Shown piece after piece: positions 23,242-31,132 of a stretch of 38,898 bases of DNA. Position numbers and translations under genes: made by a program. Each line of letters starts with the position of its first letter. The stretch's first letter is position 1. A model generated the notes under the pieces. The model was not told where the DNA came from. It saw only the letters and a list, made by a program, of their open reading frames with translations, and made no database searches. The DNA comes from Verrucomicrobiota bacterium (GTDB lineage Bacteria > Verrucomicrobiota > Verrucomicrobiia > Chthoniobacterales > UBA10450): contig QHMY01000051.1 in assembly GCA_003218305.1 (NCBI GenBank), positions 17,965 through 56,862 of the forward strand, given 5' to 3'.

Positions 23242-24555
23242 ATGAAAAAAAACCTCTTCTGCTTGTCGGCGCTACTCCTCTTCTTCATCTTCCCCTCACC
23301 CATGCGCGCCGAACCAACACCTGCGGAACGCGTCGCGGCCATCCAGGCCGCATTGCGCGCCGCCAGGCTCGATGGCTGGCTCTTCTATGATTTCCGCGGA
23401 AGCGACCCGCTTGCCGCGCGCATCCTTCGGCTCGGCGACCACGCCTCCGGTTCGCGCCGCTGGTTTTATTACATTCCCGCTTCCGGCGAACCGACGAAGA
23501 TTGTCCATTCGATCGAGCGTTACAAGCTCGATGCCCTGCCGGGAAAACGCCTCGTTTACCGGGGGTGGCAGGAACAGCACGCCCATCTCCGCGAAACTCT
23601 CGCTCCGACAGCGGGAAGTACGTCCAGCCCTCCAGTCTCGAAGTCAAAGGCTGCGCCGCGGGTGGCCATGCAGTATTCGCCCATGAACGACATCCCGTAC
23701 ATGTCGCGAGTTGACGCCGGCACGATTGAGCTCGTCCGATCTTTTGGAACCGAACCGGTCACCAGCGCCGAGCTGGTCCAGCAGTTCGAAGCCGTCTGGA
23801 CTCCGGCGCAAAAGCAATCGCACATCGAAGCCTCCGACAAAACGCACCTCATCATTATGGAAGCGTTCGCGGAAATCGCCCGCCGCATCCGCGCCGACGA
23901 ACCGACGACCGAATACGACATCCAGCAATTCATCGTCCACCGCTGGGAACAGGAAGGTTTAATCCCCGAACCGGGCATTGTCGCGGTCAACGCCAACAGC
24001 GCGAACCCGCATTACGCTCCGACCCGCGAAGTAACCCTCCCGATCAAGAAAGGCGATTTCGTCCTGATCGATATCGCCTCCAAGCTGAAGAAAGAAGGCG
24101 CCGTCTTCACCGATCAGACCTGGACCGGCTACGTGGGCGAAACCGTGCCAGAAGAGTTCACTCGCATCTTCAACATCGTGCGCGAAGCCCGCGATTCCGC
24201 CGTCGAGTTCGTCCGCAAGAATGTGCGCGCGGGCAAGTTCGTTCGCGGAGCAGAGATTGACGATGTTTCCCGCGGCGTCATTGAGAAGGCTGGCTACGGC
24301 GAGCAGTTCACTCACCGGACCGGGCACTCGATCGGCGAGGAAGGGCACGGCAACGGCGTTAACATCGACAACTTCGAGACCCGAGATTCGCGCCGCCTCA
24401 TTCCGGGGATCGCCTTTTCCATCGAACCCGGCATTTATCTCGAAGGCAAATTCGGGGTCCGATCCGAGATCGATGTCTACGTCGCGGAAAAGGATATCGA
24501 AGTGACCGGTCAGCCGATCCAGACCGAAATTGTGCCAATCCTGAAAGCGCCGTAA
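23242..24555 (+). CDS. Exported M24 family metallopeptidase (Xaa-Pro aminopeptidase-like)
   Basis: A 437-residue M24 peptidase that would remove N-terminal residues before proline, probably in the periplasm since it has a signal peptide (KKNLFCLSALLLFFIFPSP then MRAEPTP, cleavage after MRA). The creatinase-like N-terminal domain spans about residues 25-185. The catalytic domain has metal ligands in VLIDIASK, VFTDQTW, THRTGHSIG, FSIEPGIY and VRSEIDVYV, matching the Asp-Asp-His-Glu-Glu set of the family. The ATG at 23242 is divergent from the helicase. It is bracketed by two copies of a CTCGTAATCGT repeat. The exact substrate preference cannot be read from the sequence. Confidence 0.9.
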   Translation: MKKNLFCLSALLLFFIFPSPMRAEPTPAERVAAIQAALRAARLDGWLFYDFRGSDPLAARILRLGDHASGSRRWFYYIPASGEPTKIVHSIERYKLDALPGKRLVYRGWQEQHAHLRETLAPTAGSTSSPPVSKSKAAPRVAMQYSPMNDIPYMSRVDAGTIELVRSFGTEPVTSAELVQQFEAVWTPAQKQSHIEASDKTHLIIMEAFAEIARRIRADEPTTEYDIQQFIVHRWEQEGLIPEPGIVAVNANSANPHYAPTREVTLPIKKGDFVLIDIASKLKKEGAVFTDQTWTGYVGETVPEEFTRIFNIVREARDSAVEFVRKNVRAGKFVRGAEIDDVSRGVIEKAGYGEQFTHRTGHSIGEEGHGNGVNIDNFETRDSRRLIPGIAFSIEPGIYLEGKFGVRSEIDVYVAEKDIEVTGQPIQTEIVPILKAP

Positions 24556-24590
24556 CTCGGCAAGAAAATCGCAAAACCCTCCGGACCCGT

Positions 24591-24640
24591 CCTCGTAATC
24601 GTCCTCCGGCTCGTGATCGATCTGACCGATTAGATTCGAG
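24591..24640. repeat. CTCGTAATCGTCCTC-type repeat after the M24 peptidase gene
   Basis: The stretch CCTCGTAATCGTCCTCCGG through CTCGTGATCGATCTG resembles the copy at 23194-23230. It lies 35 bp after the M24 stop. Low-complexity form, no coding potential seen. Confidence 0.5.
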
Positions 24641-24666
24641 CTCGGTTACGACCGAGCACCTGCTTG

Positions 24667-24782
24667 TCATCCCGAGTCGCGCAGACGACGAGGGACCTCC
24701 CTCCAGGTATTCGATCACGCTGCCAACCAAGACCCTGACCTGCAGTTGCGGGGTACCTCGCTGTCTACGCAGCTCGGGATCA
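24667..24782. repeat. Inverted-repeat element with TCATCCCGAG ends
   Basis: TCATCCCGAG (24667-24676) and CTCGGGATCA (24773-24782) are reverse complements with one mismatch and bracket GAGGGACCTCC and GGGGTACCTCGC, which are partly complementary. A similar element, with longer matching arms, occurs at 33672-33753. It separates convergent genes. Confidence 0.65.
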
Positions 24783-24793
24783 CACCCGTTCCT

Positions 24794-25441
24794 CTACCGC
24801 TTCCCCAACTCCCGAATCTTCGGCACATCCAGAATCCGCACCCCGTCCGCCGGATTCTCCACCGCCCACACCATCGCATCCAGCATCTGCGCGATGGTAA
24901 CCAACCCCAGCCGTCGCGCAGACTCCCTTGTTGGGGGCAACCGTTCGCAAACCCAATAGAACGGCAGAAGCGCATACGCCCAACGATGGCCAGGCCCCAG
25001 CACGTACCACGGCCTAACGAATGTTGCCGCCATCCCGCATTCGCGAATCATCCTTTCGCCTTCGCTTCGCACCGCGATGAAGGCCTGCATCAAACTGGCC
25101 GGCTGCGCCACACTCAGATAGATGAAGTGCCCGATCCCCGCCTCGCGCGCCGCCTTCACCGCCACTTGCGCCGAGACCAGGTCAATCTCCCGAAATTGCC
25201 GCGCCTTAGCCGGACTCGGATGCGGCACGCCGATCAAATGAACGAACGTATCCGCACCGCTGACCTGCGCTGTGTAGGAATCCATCCGAAGCGGGTCAGC
25301 GACGATCGGCGTGGTTCCCGCCGGCAATCGCGCCTCCGATCCCAGGCGGACCAGGGCCTTAATCTCATGACCACGTTGCCCCAGCAGCGGAATCAGTCTG
25401 CTGCCGATGTAGCCAGTTCCACCGGTGAGAAAAACTCTCAT
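24794..25441 (-). CDS. NAD(P)-binding atypical short-chain dehydrogenase / epimerase-like protein
   Basis: A 215-residue Rossmann-fold protein of the extended/atypical SDR (NmrA/complex-I NDUFA9-like) type. The dinucleotide-binding motif is FLTGGTGYIG (Gly7, Gly10, Gly13), followed by GHEIKALVR and a substrate-side IYLSVAQPAS, with VRPWYVLGPGH near residue 160. The YxxxK catalytic pair of classical SDRs is not evident, so a redox role is uncertain; it may be a binding or quinone-related protein. The ATG at 25441 gives the normal MRVFLTGG start; the longer frame to 25489 has none of this. It is convergent with the M24 peptidase and divergent from the receptor gene. Function not specific. Confidence 0.83.
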   Translation of the reverse strand: MRVFLTGGTGYIGSRLIPLLGQRGHEIKALVRLGSEARLPAGTTPIVADPLRMDSYTAQVSGADTFVHLIGVPHPSPAKARQFREIDLVSAQVAVKAAREAGIGHFIYLSVAQPASLMQAFIAVRSEGERMIRECGMAATFVRPWYVLGPGHRWAYALLPFYWVCERLPPTRESARRLGLVTIAQMLDAMVWAVENPADGVRILDVPKIRELGKR

Positions 25442-25524
25442 AGCCTGCGGAAAATAGCATAACAAACACTCGTCCCCCTCATCCCGCATTGACAGGCCGC
25501 CGACGTTGAACCTATCCCTCGCGT

Positions 25525-26613
25525 ATGCAGACGACCATTCGACGGTTCCTGATGGCAGCCGCTTGCTGCTGCTCCCTCCTCGCGATCAACGCGTCGGCCC
25601 AGCAAACCCTTCGTGTTGTGACCAAACCGGTCGAGCCGTTCTCCTCCACCGAAAATGGCAAGCTGGTTGGATTCAGTATCGACCTCTGGGAGGCCGTGGC
25701 GCAGGAGGCAGGATTTCGATTTGAGCTCCGCAGCGTGGAAACCGTGTCCCAGATCCTCGAGAGCTTGAAAAAGCGCGAGACGGATGTCGCCATCGCCGCC
25801 ATCAGCGTTACGTCGGAACGTTACGCTTTCATGGATTTTTCCCAGCCCTACTACGACTCCGGCCTGCAGATTCTTGTCGCAACCAATGCCGAACGCGGTG
25901 GAAATTTCGCCACCAACCTTTCCAGCCAATTCTTTAACTGGAACACCTTTAAGGTCATCGGGCTGGTGCTCCTGGTCATGTTGCTAATATCTCACATCGT
26001 CTGGTGGTTCGAGCGCCGGCATAACGCCGAGATGTACCCGGAGTCGTACGCGCCGGGCGTCTGGGAATCATTCTGGTGGACCATCAGCATGCTTTGCACC
26101 GGTGGTTGCGAAGCGAAAGGTCCTTCGGGTGTTCCGGCACGATTCGTCGCCATTCTGTGGATGCTCGCCAGCATCGTCTTGATTGCTTACTTTACCGCGG
26201 CGGTCACGACCGAGATGACGGTCAAGAGTCTGACTGGAGATATCAGCGGACCCGCCGACCTGCCCGGCCTCAAGGTCGGCACGATCGCCGACAGCACGGC
26301 GGAGACCTGGCTGAAACGCAACAAAGCCAGGGTTACGACTTACCCGGATATTTCGACGGCTGTCGCGGCGTTGAACTCAGGCGAGCTAAAAGCGGTCGTC
26401 TATGACGCGCCCGTGCTTCGCTACTACTTGTCGAAACAAAAGGGAACGCGGCTCCGCCTGGTCGGTCAAACCTTCGAGAAACAATTCTACGGCATCGGCC
26501 TTCAACAGGAAAGCCCCCTGCGACTCCCGATCAATCGTGCGCTGCTCGCCCTGAACGAACGGGGCTTCATCGACACCCTGCAAAAGAAGTGGTTCGGTTC
26601 GGTGCCGGAATAG
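25525..26613 (+). CDS. GluR0-like ligand-gated channel: substrate-binding domain with an inserted two-helix pore
   Basis: A 362-residue protein with a signal peptide (MQTTIRRFLMAAACCCSLLAINASA). A solute-binding lobe (residues 28-125, DLWEAVAQEAGF, SVTSERYAFMDFSQPYY) is followed by TM1 (about 142-160), a re-entrant pore loop, TM2 (about 207-227, ending TAAVTTEMTVKSLTGDI), then the second binding lobe to the end (GLKVGTIADSTAETWL; GIGLQQESPLRLPINRALLALNERG). This S1-TM1-P-TM2-S2 order is that of bacterial ionotropic glutamate receptors such as GluR0. The pore loop is odd: the potassium-type TVGYGD is absent, and residues 186-200 read TISMLCTGGCEAKGP. Ligand and conducted ion are therefore unknown. 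It stands alone. Confidence 0.85.
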   Translation: MQTTIRRFLMAAACCCSLLAINASAQQTLRVVTKPVEPFSSTENGKLVGFSIDLWEAVAQEAGFRFELRSVETVSQILESLKKRETDVAIAAISVTSERYAFMDFSQPYYDSGLQILVATNAERGGNFATNLSSQFFNWNTFKVIGLVLLVMLLISHIVWWFERRHNAEMYPESYAPGVWESFWWTISMLCTGGCEAKGPSGVPARFVAILWMLASIVLIAYFTAAVTTEMTVKSLTGDISGPADLPGLKVGTIADSTAETWLKRNKARVTTYPDISTAVAALNSGELKAVVYDAPVLRYYLSKQKGTRLRLVGQTFEKQFYGIGLQQESPLRLPINRALLALNERGFIDTLQKKWFGSVPE

Positions 26614-26642
26614 TTCCTTCGTTAGTTTCCGTCGGGCCCTGG

Positions 26643-26708
26643 TTGTAGAGGCGCTTGTGTCAAGCGCCTGGCTATCAAGAAAGGCGCTTGGCACAAGCGC
26701 CTCTACAA
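26643..26708. repeat. Palindromic element of two near-perfect 27-bp inverted arms (GAGGCGCTTG family)
   Basis: Arms at 26643-26669 and 26682-26708 are reverse complements at 26 of 27 positions, with a 12-base spacer. Each arm is also internally palindromic (GGCGCTTG..CAAGCGCC). The element lies between the receptor and the TonB gene. Related elements are at 31033-31106 and, degenerate, 23095-23157. Confidence 0.8.
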
Positions 26709-26785
26709 CAACAAGGCTGCGATTCCCGCTAAGTTTTTCGCCCGCTCGGTGTCTGACTGGTAGTTGGAACAGAAAGGATTCAGTT

Positions 26786-27400
26786 ATGACCGCAGTTCTA
26801 CTCTATCAGCCAAACCAGGAGTGGCGCATCGGAGCTGCCCTTGGCGCAGCCGCTCTGATTCATCTGGCCGCGATTGCATTCGCGACCTATCCCCGGGAGC
26901 AGATCGATGACATTTCTTCGCCGGGACCTCCCGAAATCACGGTCGAGCCTATCTCGCCTCCCAATGATTCAACGCCGCCACCAGACACCGTGGAGCCAAC
27001 CCCGAGCCAGGATACCGTCGACACTTGGTTTACCGATAAAACCACTCCGCCTCCGACTCGGCGACAAGACAACAAACGCTCCACACCCATCGTGAAAGTG
27101 AGCAACACGGGCCCCGGCTCGCTAAGTTTGTCGTCGGCGAAGATCGTCGCCCTCAGCGCTCCCCGACCGGAATATCCTTACGAAGCGAGACGGCAACGAA
27201 TCACTGGAAGCGGGATCGTCGCAATAACGGTCGATCCGCTCACTGGAGCAGTAACTGACGTCTCGATGTGGCAAAGCACAGGCAGTCCTTACCTCGATAA
27301 TGCAGCTATGACGGGATTTCGGCGATGGCGCTTCAAGCCGGGCATGGCCTATAAGATCAAGTCGCCGATTACCTATACTTTGACCGGCGCGTCCTACTAG
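26786..27400 (+). CDS. tonB: Energy transducer TonB
   Basis: A 204-residue TonB that couples ExbBD-driven proton motive force to outer-membrane receptors. It has an N-terminal transmembrane anchor (IGAALGAAALIHLAAIAFATYP at about residues 14-35), a Pro/Thr-rich periplasmic spacer (EPISPPNDSTPPPDTVEP) and a C-terminal TonB domain (PEYPYEARRQRITGSGIVAITVDP, later RRWRFKPG), starting near residue 128. The ATG at 26786 has AAAGGA 8 bases upstream; an in-frame ATG at 26657 lies in a repeat and is rejected. The TonB-dependent receptors and ExbBD are not in this window. A Cys-free short length is usual for the family. Confidence 0.88.
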   Translation: MTAVLLYQPNQEWRIGAALGAAALIHLAAIAFATYPREQIDDISSPGPPEITVEPISPPNDSTPPPDTVEPTPSQDTVDTWFTDKTTPPPTRRQDNKRSTPIVKVSNTGPGSLSLSSAKIVALSAPRPEYPYEARRQRITGSGIVAITVDPLTGAVTDVSMWQSTGSPYLDNAAMTGFRRWRFKPGMAYKIKSPITYTLTGASY

Positions 27401-27418
27401 GATTGTTCGGCGGACGGA

Positions 27419-27435
27419 GCGGCCCGCAGGGCCGC
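27419..27435 (+). repeat. Short GC hairpin after tonB
   Basis: GCGGCCC (27419-27425) pairs with GGGCCGC (27429-27435) around a 3-base loop, 18 bp past the tonB stop. No T-run follows (CTGCTAC), so termination is possible but weak; it may instead be a dispersed repeat arm. Confidence 0.45.
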
Positions 27436-27564
27436 TGCTACGGGAGGCGGTGATCTCGCCCGGGCCGCGGGAAAGGCGTTGACTTGCCCAGCAACAGTTT
27501 CTATCACCGTCGGACCTGACCGGCCGCTAAGGATTGCCGCGCGGCGGGTGGCGCCTGTCCAACC

Positions 27565-28416
27565 ATGAGCTTTGAATTCGTCCCCGCCTATGATGTGCCC
27601 ATGGCGGAACAGGCGGAAATCTTCACTCAAGCCTTCGCCGGCTACGTCGGAGGTTCATTCGAAATGGATGCGGGTGGTCTGGCCCGTTTCATTTTCCACC
27701 AAGGCGCGGATCTCTTTTACAGCTACTTCGTGCGAACCGCGGAGGGTCTGACTGCCTTCGCTTACCTCAACCGGATGGGAAATATATCGCGCGTCGCCGG
27801 GATGGGGGTCCTGCCTGCGGCACGCCGATCCGGCCTGGCGCGACGGCTTCTCTCTCATCTCCTCGAGGAAGCAAAGGCGCGAGGCGACCAGACCATGATG
27901 CTTGAGGTTATCGAACAGAATCCCGCAGCGCATCGGCTTTATCTCCAGCAAGGGTTCCGCGAGACCGGGCGCCTCCCAGGTTGGCGGCGCAAACCCGGGA
28001 CGCCGCCTACCGAATCGACAGCGCAGCTCGAGGAGGTTTCGTTGATCGAAGCCAGCCAGTTGCCCAGCGCGCTCGAATATCCCGATATCCCCTGGCCGAT
28101 CTCACGACATGCTCTGGCTAAGTCGGCCGCCCGACATGCCTTTCGCAGCGGCCCGACCCTCGTCGCCATTGGTGATCCGCAGGTCACGCCGACTCGGCTG
28201 CATGTCCTCTCCTGTTCTGAGACGATGGATTGGGCCGCATTGCGCAAGACTGCTGGCGCGCTCTTGCAACGCTATCCGGGCCACGAGTTTTTCACCCCTC
28301 CAGTGTTCCCCGAGGAATTCGGCCAGCAAATCTTTGAGCCGCTCGGCTTCGCCCGGGAACCGCTGAGCCAGTTCCTGCTGCGTCACGATATAAACGCCGC
28401 CAGCCCAAAATCTTAG
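27565..28416 (+). CDS. GNAT family N-acetyltransferase
   Basis: A 283-residue GNAT acetyltransferase. The N-terminal domain (to about residue 145) holds the acetyl-CoA-binding signature VAGMGVLPAARRSGLARRLLSHLLEEA (quoted in part: GVLPAARRSGLARRL), preceded by AFAYLNRMGNISR and followed by LEVIEQNPAAHRLYLQQGF, the usual motif B. The remaining 130 residues have weaker resemblance to anything I know and may form a second, non-catalytic GNAT-like lobe that ends EPLGFAREPLSQFLLRHD. Substrate unknown. It begins 164 bp after tonB on the same strand and is probably independent. The start ATG at 27565 fits MSFEFVPAYDV, with no obvious Shine-Dalgarno sequence. Confidence 0.85.
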   Translation: MSFEFVPAYDVPMAEQAEIFTQAFAGYVGGSFEMDAGGLARFIFHQGADLFYSYFVRTAEGLTAFAYLNRMGNISRVAGMGVLPAARRSGLARRLLSHLLEEAKARGDQTMMLEVIEQNPAAHRLYLQQGFRETGRLPGWRRKPGTPPTESTAQLEEVSLIEASQLPSALEYPDIPWPISRHALAKSAARHAFRSGPTLVAIGDPQVTPTRLHVLSCSETMDWAALRKTAGALLQRYPGHEFFTPPVFPEEFGQQIFEPLGFAREPLSQFLLRHDINAASPKS

Positions 28417-28465
28417 CCATGCGCACGGTCTGGACTTTTTGAGAGCGTCTCAATAGCGTTAATTG

Positions 28466-29791
28466 ATGAAGATCAAATTTCGTCGCGACCTGTGGTTCTT
28501 TCTTGTTGGCGTCTGTTCTTGCGTCGCCACATCCACGATACAGGGAGCGGAGGGATCGGGACCCGCCAGTCTGCGCGGCGTTGCCCAGGCGAATCTAAAT
28601 TTCGATTCTTCCCGCCTGATCGTTCGCACGCGAACCGGAGAACTGGGCCTCTTTGACATCAAGAAGAAGACACGCATCGCCGGCGACGCGACCCTCAAGA
28701 AACCTGCTAATTCCTACATCCTGAGTCCGGACACGCGGAAATTTCTGGTCGACTTCAAGGGAGGCAAGGGGCGCGTCTTTGACACCTCTTCCGGCGCTGC
28801 TGTCTCCCCCGTCCTCGATCTTTCCCTCCGCGAAGAGGCCAAACCGAAGGCTCTGTTTTCTCCTGACGGCGCCACCATCTTATATTTTGGAGAAAAAGAG
28901 TCATCGGTACTTGATGTAAAGACCGGCAAGCGAATCGCCACCATCCCCGTTCCGTTCGAGTTGGAGGAGAACTCGGATTCAACTGCAACGGCTCTTTTTG
29001 CCAGCGGTGGCGCCAAGTGCTTCGTGATGGATCCACATGGCGTGGTCACGGCGTATGAAACCAAGAGCTGGACCCCGGTTGGCCAGCCGATGAAACATCC
29101 GACCAATGAATTCGCCTATGACTTTGGCTTCGATGCTAGCAGTGACGCAAAGTGGCTCGTGACCTTCGACGGCCCCGGCGAGAATGGGCCGAAAGGACAA
29201 CTCCAGGTTTGGGACGCGTTGACCAACAAGCCGTTAGGCGCTCCCCTTTCGGCCGTGAACGGAATGTCCGGCCGGTTTCTGCCGGGTCAGGATCGCGTCC
29301 TGGTCGAATCAGGGCGCGGCGAGGCTACGGTGCGCGATCTTCCTTCCATGGCCACCGCCTATGTCATCAAGCAACATGACGATCTCGATGGCCCGAGGGT
29401 AGCCCTTTTCCCCAACGGGAAATGGCTGCTGGCCTGGGGTCCCGACCGAAATATTGATCTCATCGACACCGCTGACGGCAAGGTATTGAAATCACACCTC
29501 GCCCCTGCCGCCGTCTCCGGGATGGTGATGCCACCAGATTCGTCCGGCTGTTTCGTGGGTTACGATAACGGCGCCTTTGCCACCGAGGGTTATTACGACA
29601 GTTACCTCCAGCGCGTCGACGTGCCGGAGTTCGAATCAAAGGGCTCGATCCGGATCCTGGATTTTGTGTTGCACCAGTCTATTTCCCCGGACGGGCGCTG
29701 GATCATCATCGTCCAGGGAGCATCCGAGCAGGAAAAGGTCGCCCTGTTTGATGCCACCACGCTGAAGCCGGTCGAGTGGTCGAAGCCGTAG
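28466..29791 (+). CDS. Secreted beta-propeller (WD40/YncE-like) protein
   Basis: A 441-residue protein with an N-terminal signal (RRDLWFFLVGVCSCVATSTIQG, cleavage near GAE), followed by repeated four-strand units with tell-tale turns: SPDTRKFLVDF, SPDGATILYFGEK, DASSDAKWLVTFDG, FPNGKWLLAWGPDRNI and SPDGRWIIIVQGA. These are seven-bladed propeller repeats as in WD40 or YncE proteins. It most likely acts as a periplasmic binding or scaffolding protein; no enzymatic residues are visible. I chose the ATG at 28466, one codon after a TTG, because it is the better start codon. Neither has a strong Shine-Dalgarno sequence. It stands alone between the GNAT and the oxidase genes. Confidence 0.8.
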   Translation: MKIKFRRDLWFFLVGVCSCVATSTIQGAEGSGPASLRGVAQANLNFDSSRLIVRTRTGELGLFDIKKKTRIAGDATLKKPANSYILSPDTRKFLVDFKGGKGRVFDTSSGAAVSPVLDLSLREEAKPKALFSPDGATILYFGEKESSVLDVKTGKRIATIPVPFELEENSDSTATALFASGGAKCFVMDPHGVVTAYETKSWTPVGQPMKHPTNEFAYDFGFDASSDAKWLVTFDGPGENGPKGQLQVWDALTNKPLGAPLSAVNGMSGRFLPGQDRVLVESGRGEATVRDLPSMATAYVIKQHDDLDGPRVALFPNGKWLLAWGPDRNIDLIDTADGKVLKSHLAPAAVSGMVMPPDSSGCFVGYDNGAFATEGYYDSYLQRVDVPEFESKGSIRILDFVLHQSISPDGRWIIIVQGASEQEKVALFDATTLKPVEWSKP

Positions 29792-29797
29792 TTGAAT

Positions 29798-29868
29798 TTG
29801 CAACCGGTGCGGTTGCCCTACAGCTCAAGCGCGAACTCGAAATTGCAGGGCAGGCGCCCCGCCTGCCG
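29798..29868. repeat. GGCAACCGG / TAGGGCAGGCG palindromic repeat pair
   Basis: A palindrome CAACCGGTGCGGTTG with CCCTAC, followed at 29842-29868 by CAGGGCAGGCG ccc CGCCTGCC, arranged as at 36213-36316 and in swapped order at 8001-8059. It fills the gap between the propeller and oxidase gene ends. Confidence 0.7.
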
Positions 29869-29884
29869 CATCGTTTGGCGTTGG

Positions 29885-31015
29885 CTACTGCCGGAATCTC
29901 TTGATCGAGAGAAAATCGATTTGCTGACGCGACCCGCCATCGAGCGCCAGGTCAGCTCCTATTTCGCCAATGACCGGAGCGAACTTAAAACCGTGGCCGG
30001 AAAAACCGCCGCACAGGATAAGGTCTGCATGTTCGGGGTGACGATCGATCACAAAATTCTCGTCCGGAGTCAACGAATACATGCAGGGCTTTGCTTCGCG
30101 AAACGACTGAGCCGCGCCCGGCATCCACTGCTCCAGCGCGTGGGCAACTGGTTCAACATCACGAGCCAGTCCTATTTCACGGTTCAGATGATTCGCGTCC
30201 GTCAGATCGCCGAAGCCATGAAACGCCGCTTTGACTCCATCACCAAAATCCGGAAAGCCATAGAGCGGCGCGGGAAGACCGGGCCGTTCAACCAGGAACG
30301 CGGGGAAACCGGGCGCATCATAGGCGCGGGTTCCGGGTGAAAACCACACCTGGACATTGCGTTGGACGCGAAGGCGAATTCCGATGGATTCGAGCGTTGC
30401 CTGAAACCAGGGTCCCAGCGCCAGAACGAGCTTCGTCGCCGAAATCCTTGCGCCATCCGAAAGCTCAAGCTCAAAGCCAAGGCCGGTCGGGTGCCAGTTT
30501 TTCATCGCCACTTCAAAGCGCATTTCCGCCCCGTTCGTCTTGGCCTTCTTCAATTGCGCGCCGACGGCACGTTCCGGGTCCACCACGCCTCCATCGACTT
30601 CGAAGAGGGCGACTTCATCTTTCCATAACTGCAGCGCCGGATAACGCGCCTTCACCTCCGCCTGGCTCAATGACTCTATCCGCAGATCGTGTTCAACCGC
30701 AGCCCGCCGCGTTCCTGTAATAATACCGCTGGTCTCGGCGCCTACCGAAAGCAACCCGATCGTGCGCAGGATCTCTTCGCCGGCGAATTGCTCCAGTTCC
30801 CGCCATAATTCGTAAGCCCGAAGGACCAGCGGCACATAAGCCGGATTTTCGAAGTAAGCCTTGCGAATCATTCGCGTTTTCCCATGGGACGCACCGCGAT
30901 CATGCACAGGTCCGAATTGCTCGACGCCGACCACTGAGGCGCCACGTGCCGCGCATTCAGCCAGGATGGCGCTGCCCATCCCGCCCAGTCCGACTATGGC
31001 GACATCGTAATTCAT
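29885..31015 (-). CDS. FAD-dependent oxidoreductase, monomeric sarcosine oxidase / N-methyltryptophan oxidase family
   Basis: A 376-residue flavoprotein of the MSOX/SolA family, which oxidises N-methyl or secondary amino acids with O2 to give H2O2. The FAD-binding GxGxxG-like motif is VGLGGMGSA at residues 8-16, with VEQFGPVHDRGASHGKTRMIR next, matching the SSHGxSRxxR of the family. The covalent flavin attachment cysteine lies in REAKPCMYSLTPDENF (Cys311), and ILCGGFSGHGFKFAPVIGE holds the C-terminal flavin-contacting loop. The ATG at 31015 gives MNYDVAIVGLGGMG, the normal start. It is convergent with the propeller gene. Substrate could be sarcosine, N-methyltryptophan or pipecolate; unknown. 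Confidence 0.9.
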   Translation of the reverse strand: MNYDVAIVGLGGMGSAILAECAARGASVVGVEQFGPVHDRGASHGKTRMIRKAYFENPAYVPLVLRAYELWRELEQFAGEEILRTIGLLSVGAETSGIITGTRRAAVEHDLRIESLSQAEVKARYPALQLWKDEVALFEVDGGVVDPERAVGAQLKKAKTNGAEMRFEVAMKNWHPTGLGFELELSDGARISATKLVLALGPWFQATLESIGIRLRVQRNVQVWFSPGTRAYDAPGFPAFLVERPGLPAPLYGFPDFGDGVKAAFHGFGDLTDANHLNREIGLARDVEPVAHALEQWMPGAAQSFREAKPCMYSLTPDENFVIDRHPEHADLILCGGFSGHGFKFAPVIGEIGADLALDGGSRQQIDFLSIKRFRQ

Positions 31016-31032
31016 GAAATGCTTATTCTTTC

Positions 31033-31106
31033 TGTAGCGGCGCTTCTGTGAAGCGCCGGGCCTTGGGCGCGAACATAGAAAGGCGCTTCACAGAAGCGCC
31101 ACTACA
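31033..31106. repeat. Palindromic element with 25-bp inverted arms (GGCGCTTCTGTGAAGCGCC)
   Basis: Arms 31033-31057 and 31082-31106 are reverse complements at 24 of 25 positions. Each arm contains a perfect inner palindrome (GGCGCTTC..GAAGCGCC). Same form as 26643-26708. It lies between the oxidase and lipoprotein genes. Confidence 0.8.
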
Positions 31107-31132
31107 AATCCGCAGCTAATAACATCTGCTCG

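Noticed and set aside
26657-26785. N-terminal extension of the TonB frame starting inside the palindromic element
   Set aside because: The extension translates an inverted repeat, whereas the ATG at 26786 has a strong AAAGGA ribosome-binding site and is followed by the normal TonB anchor.
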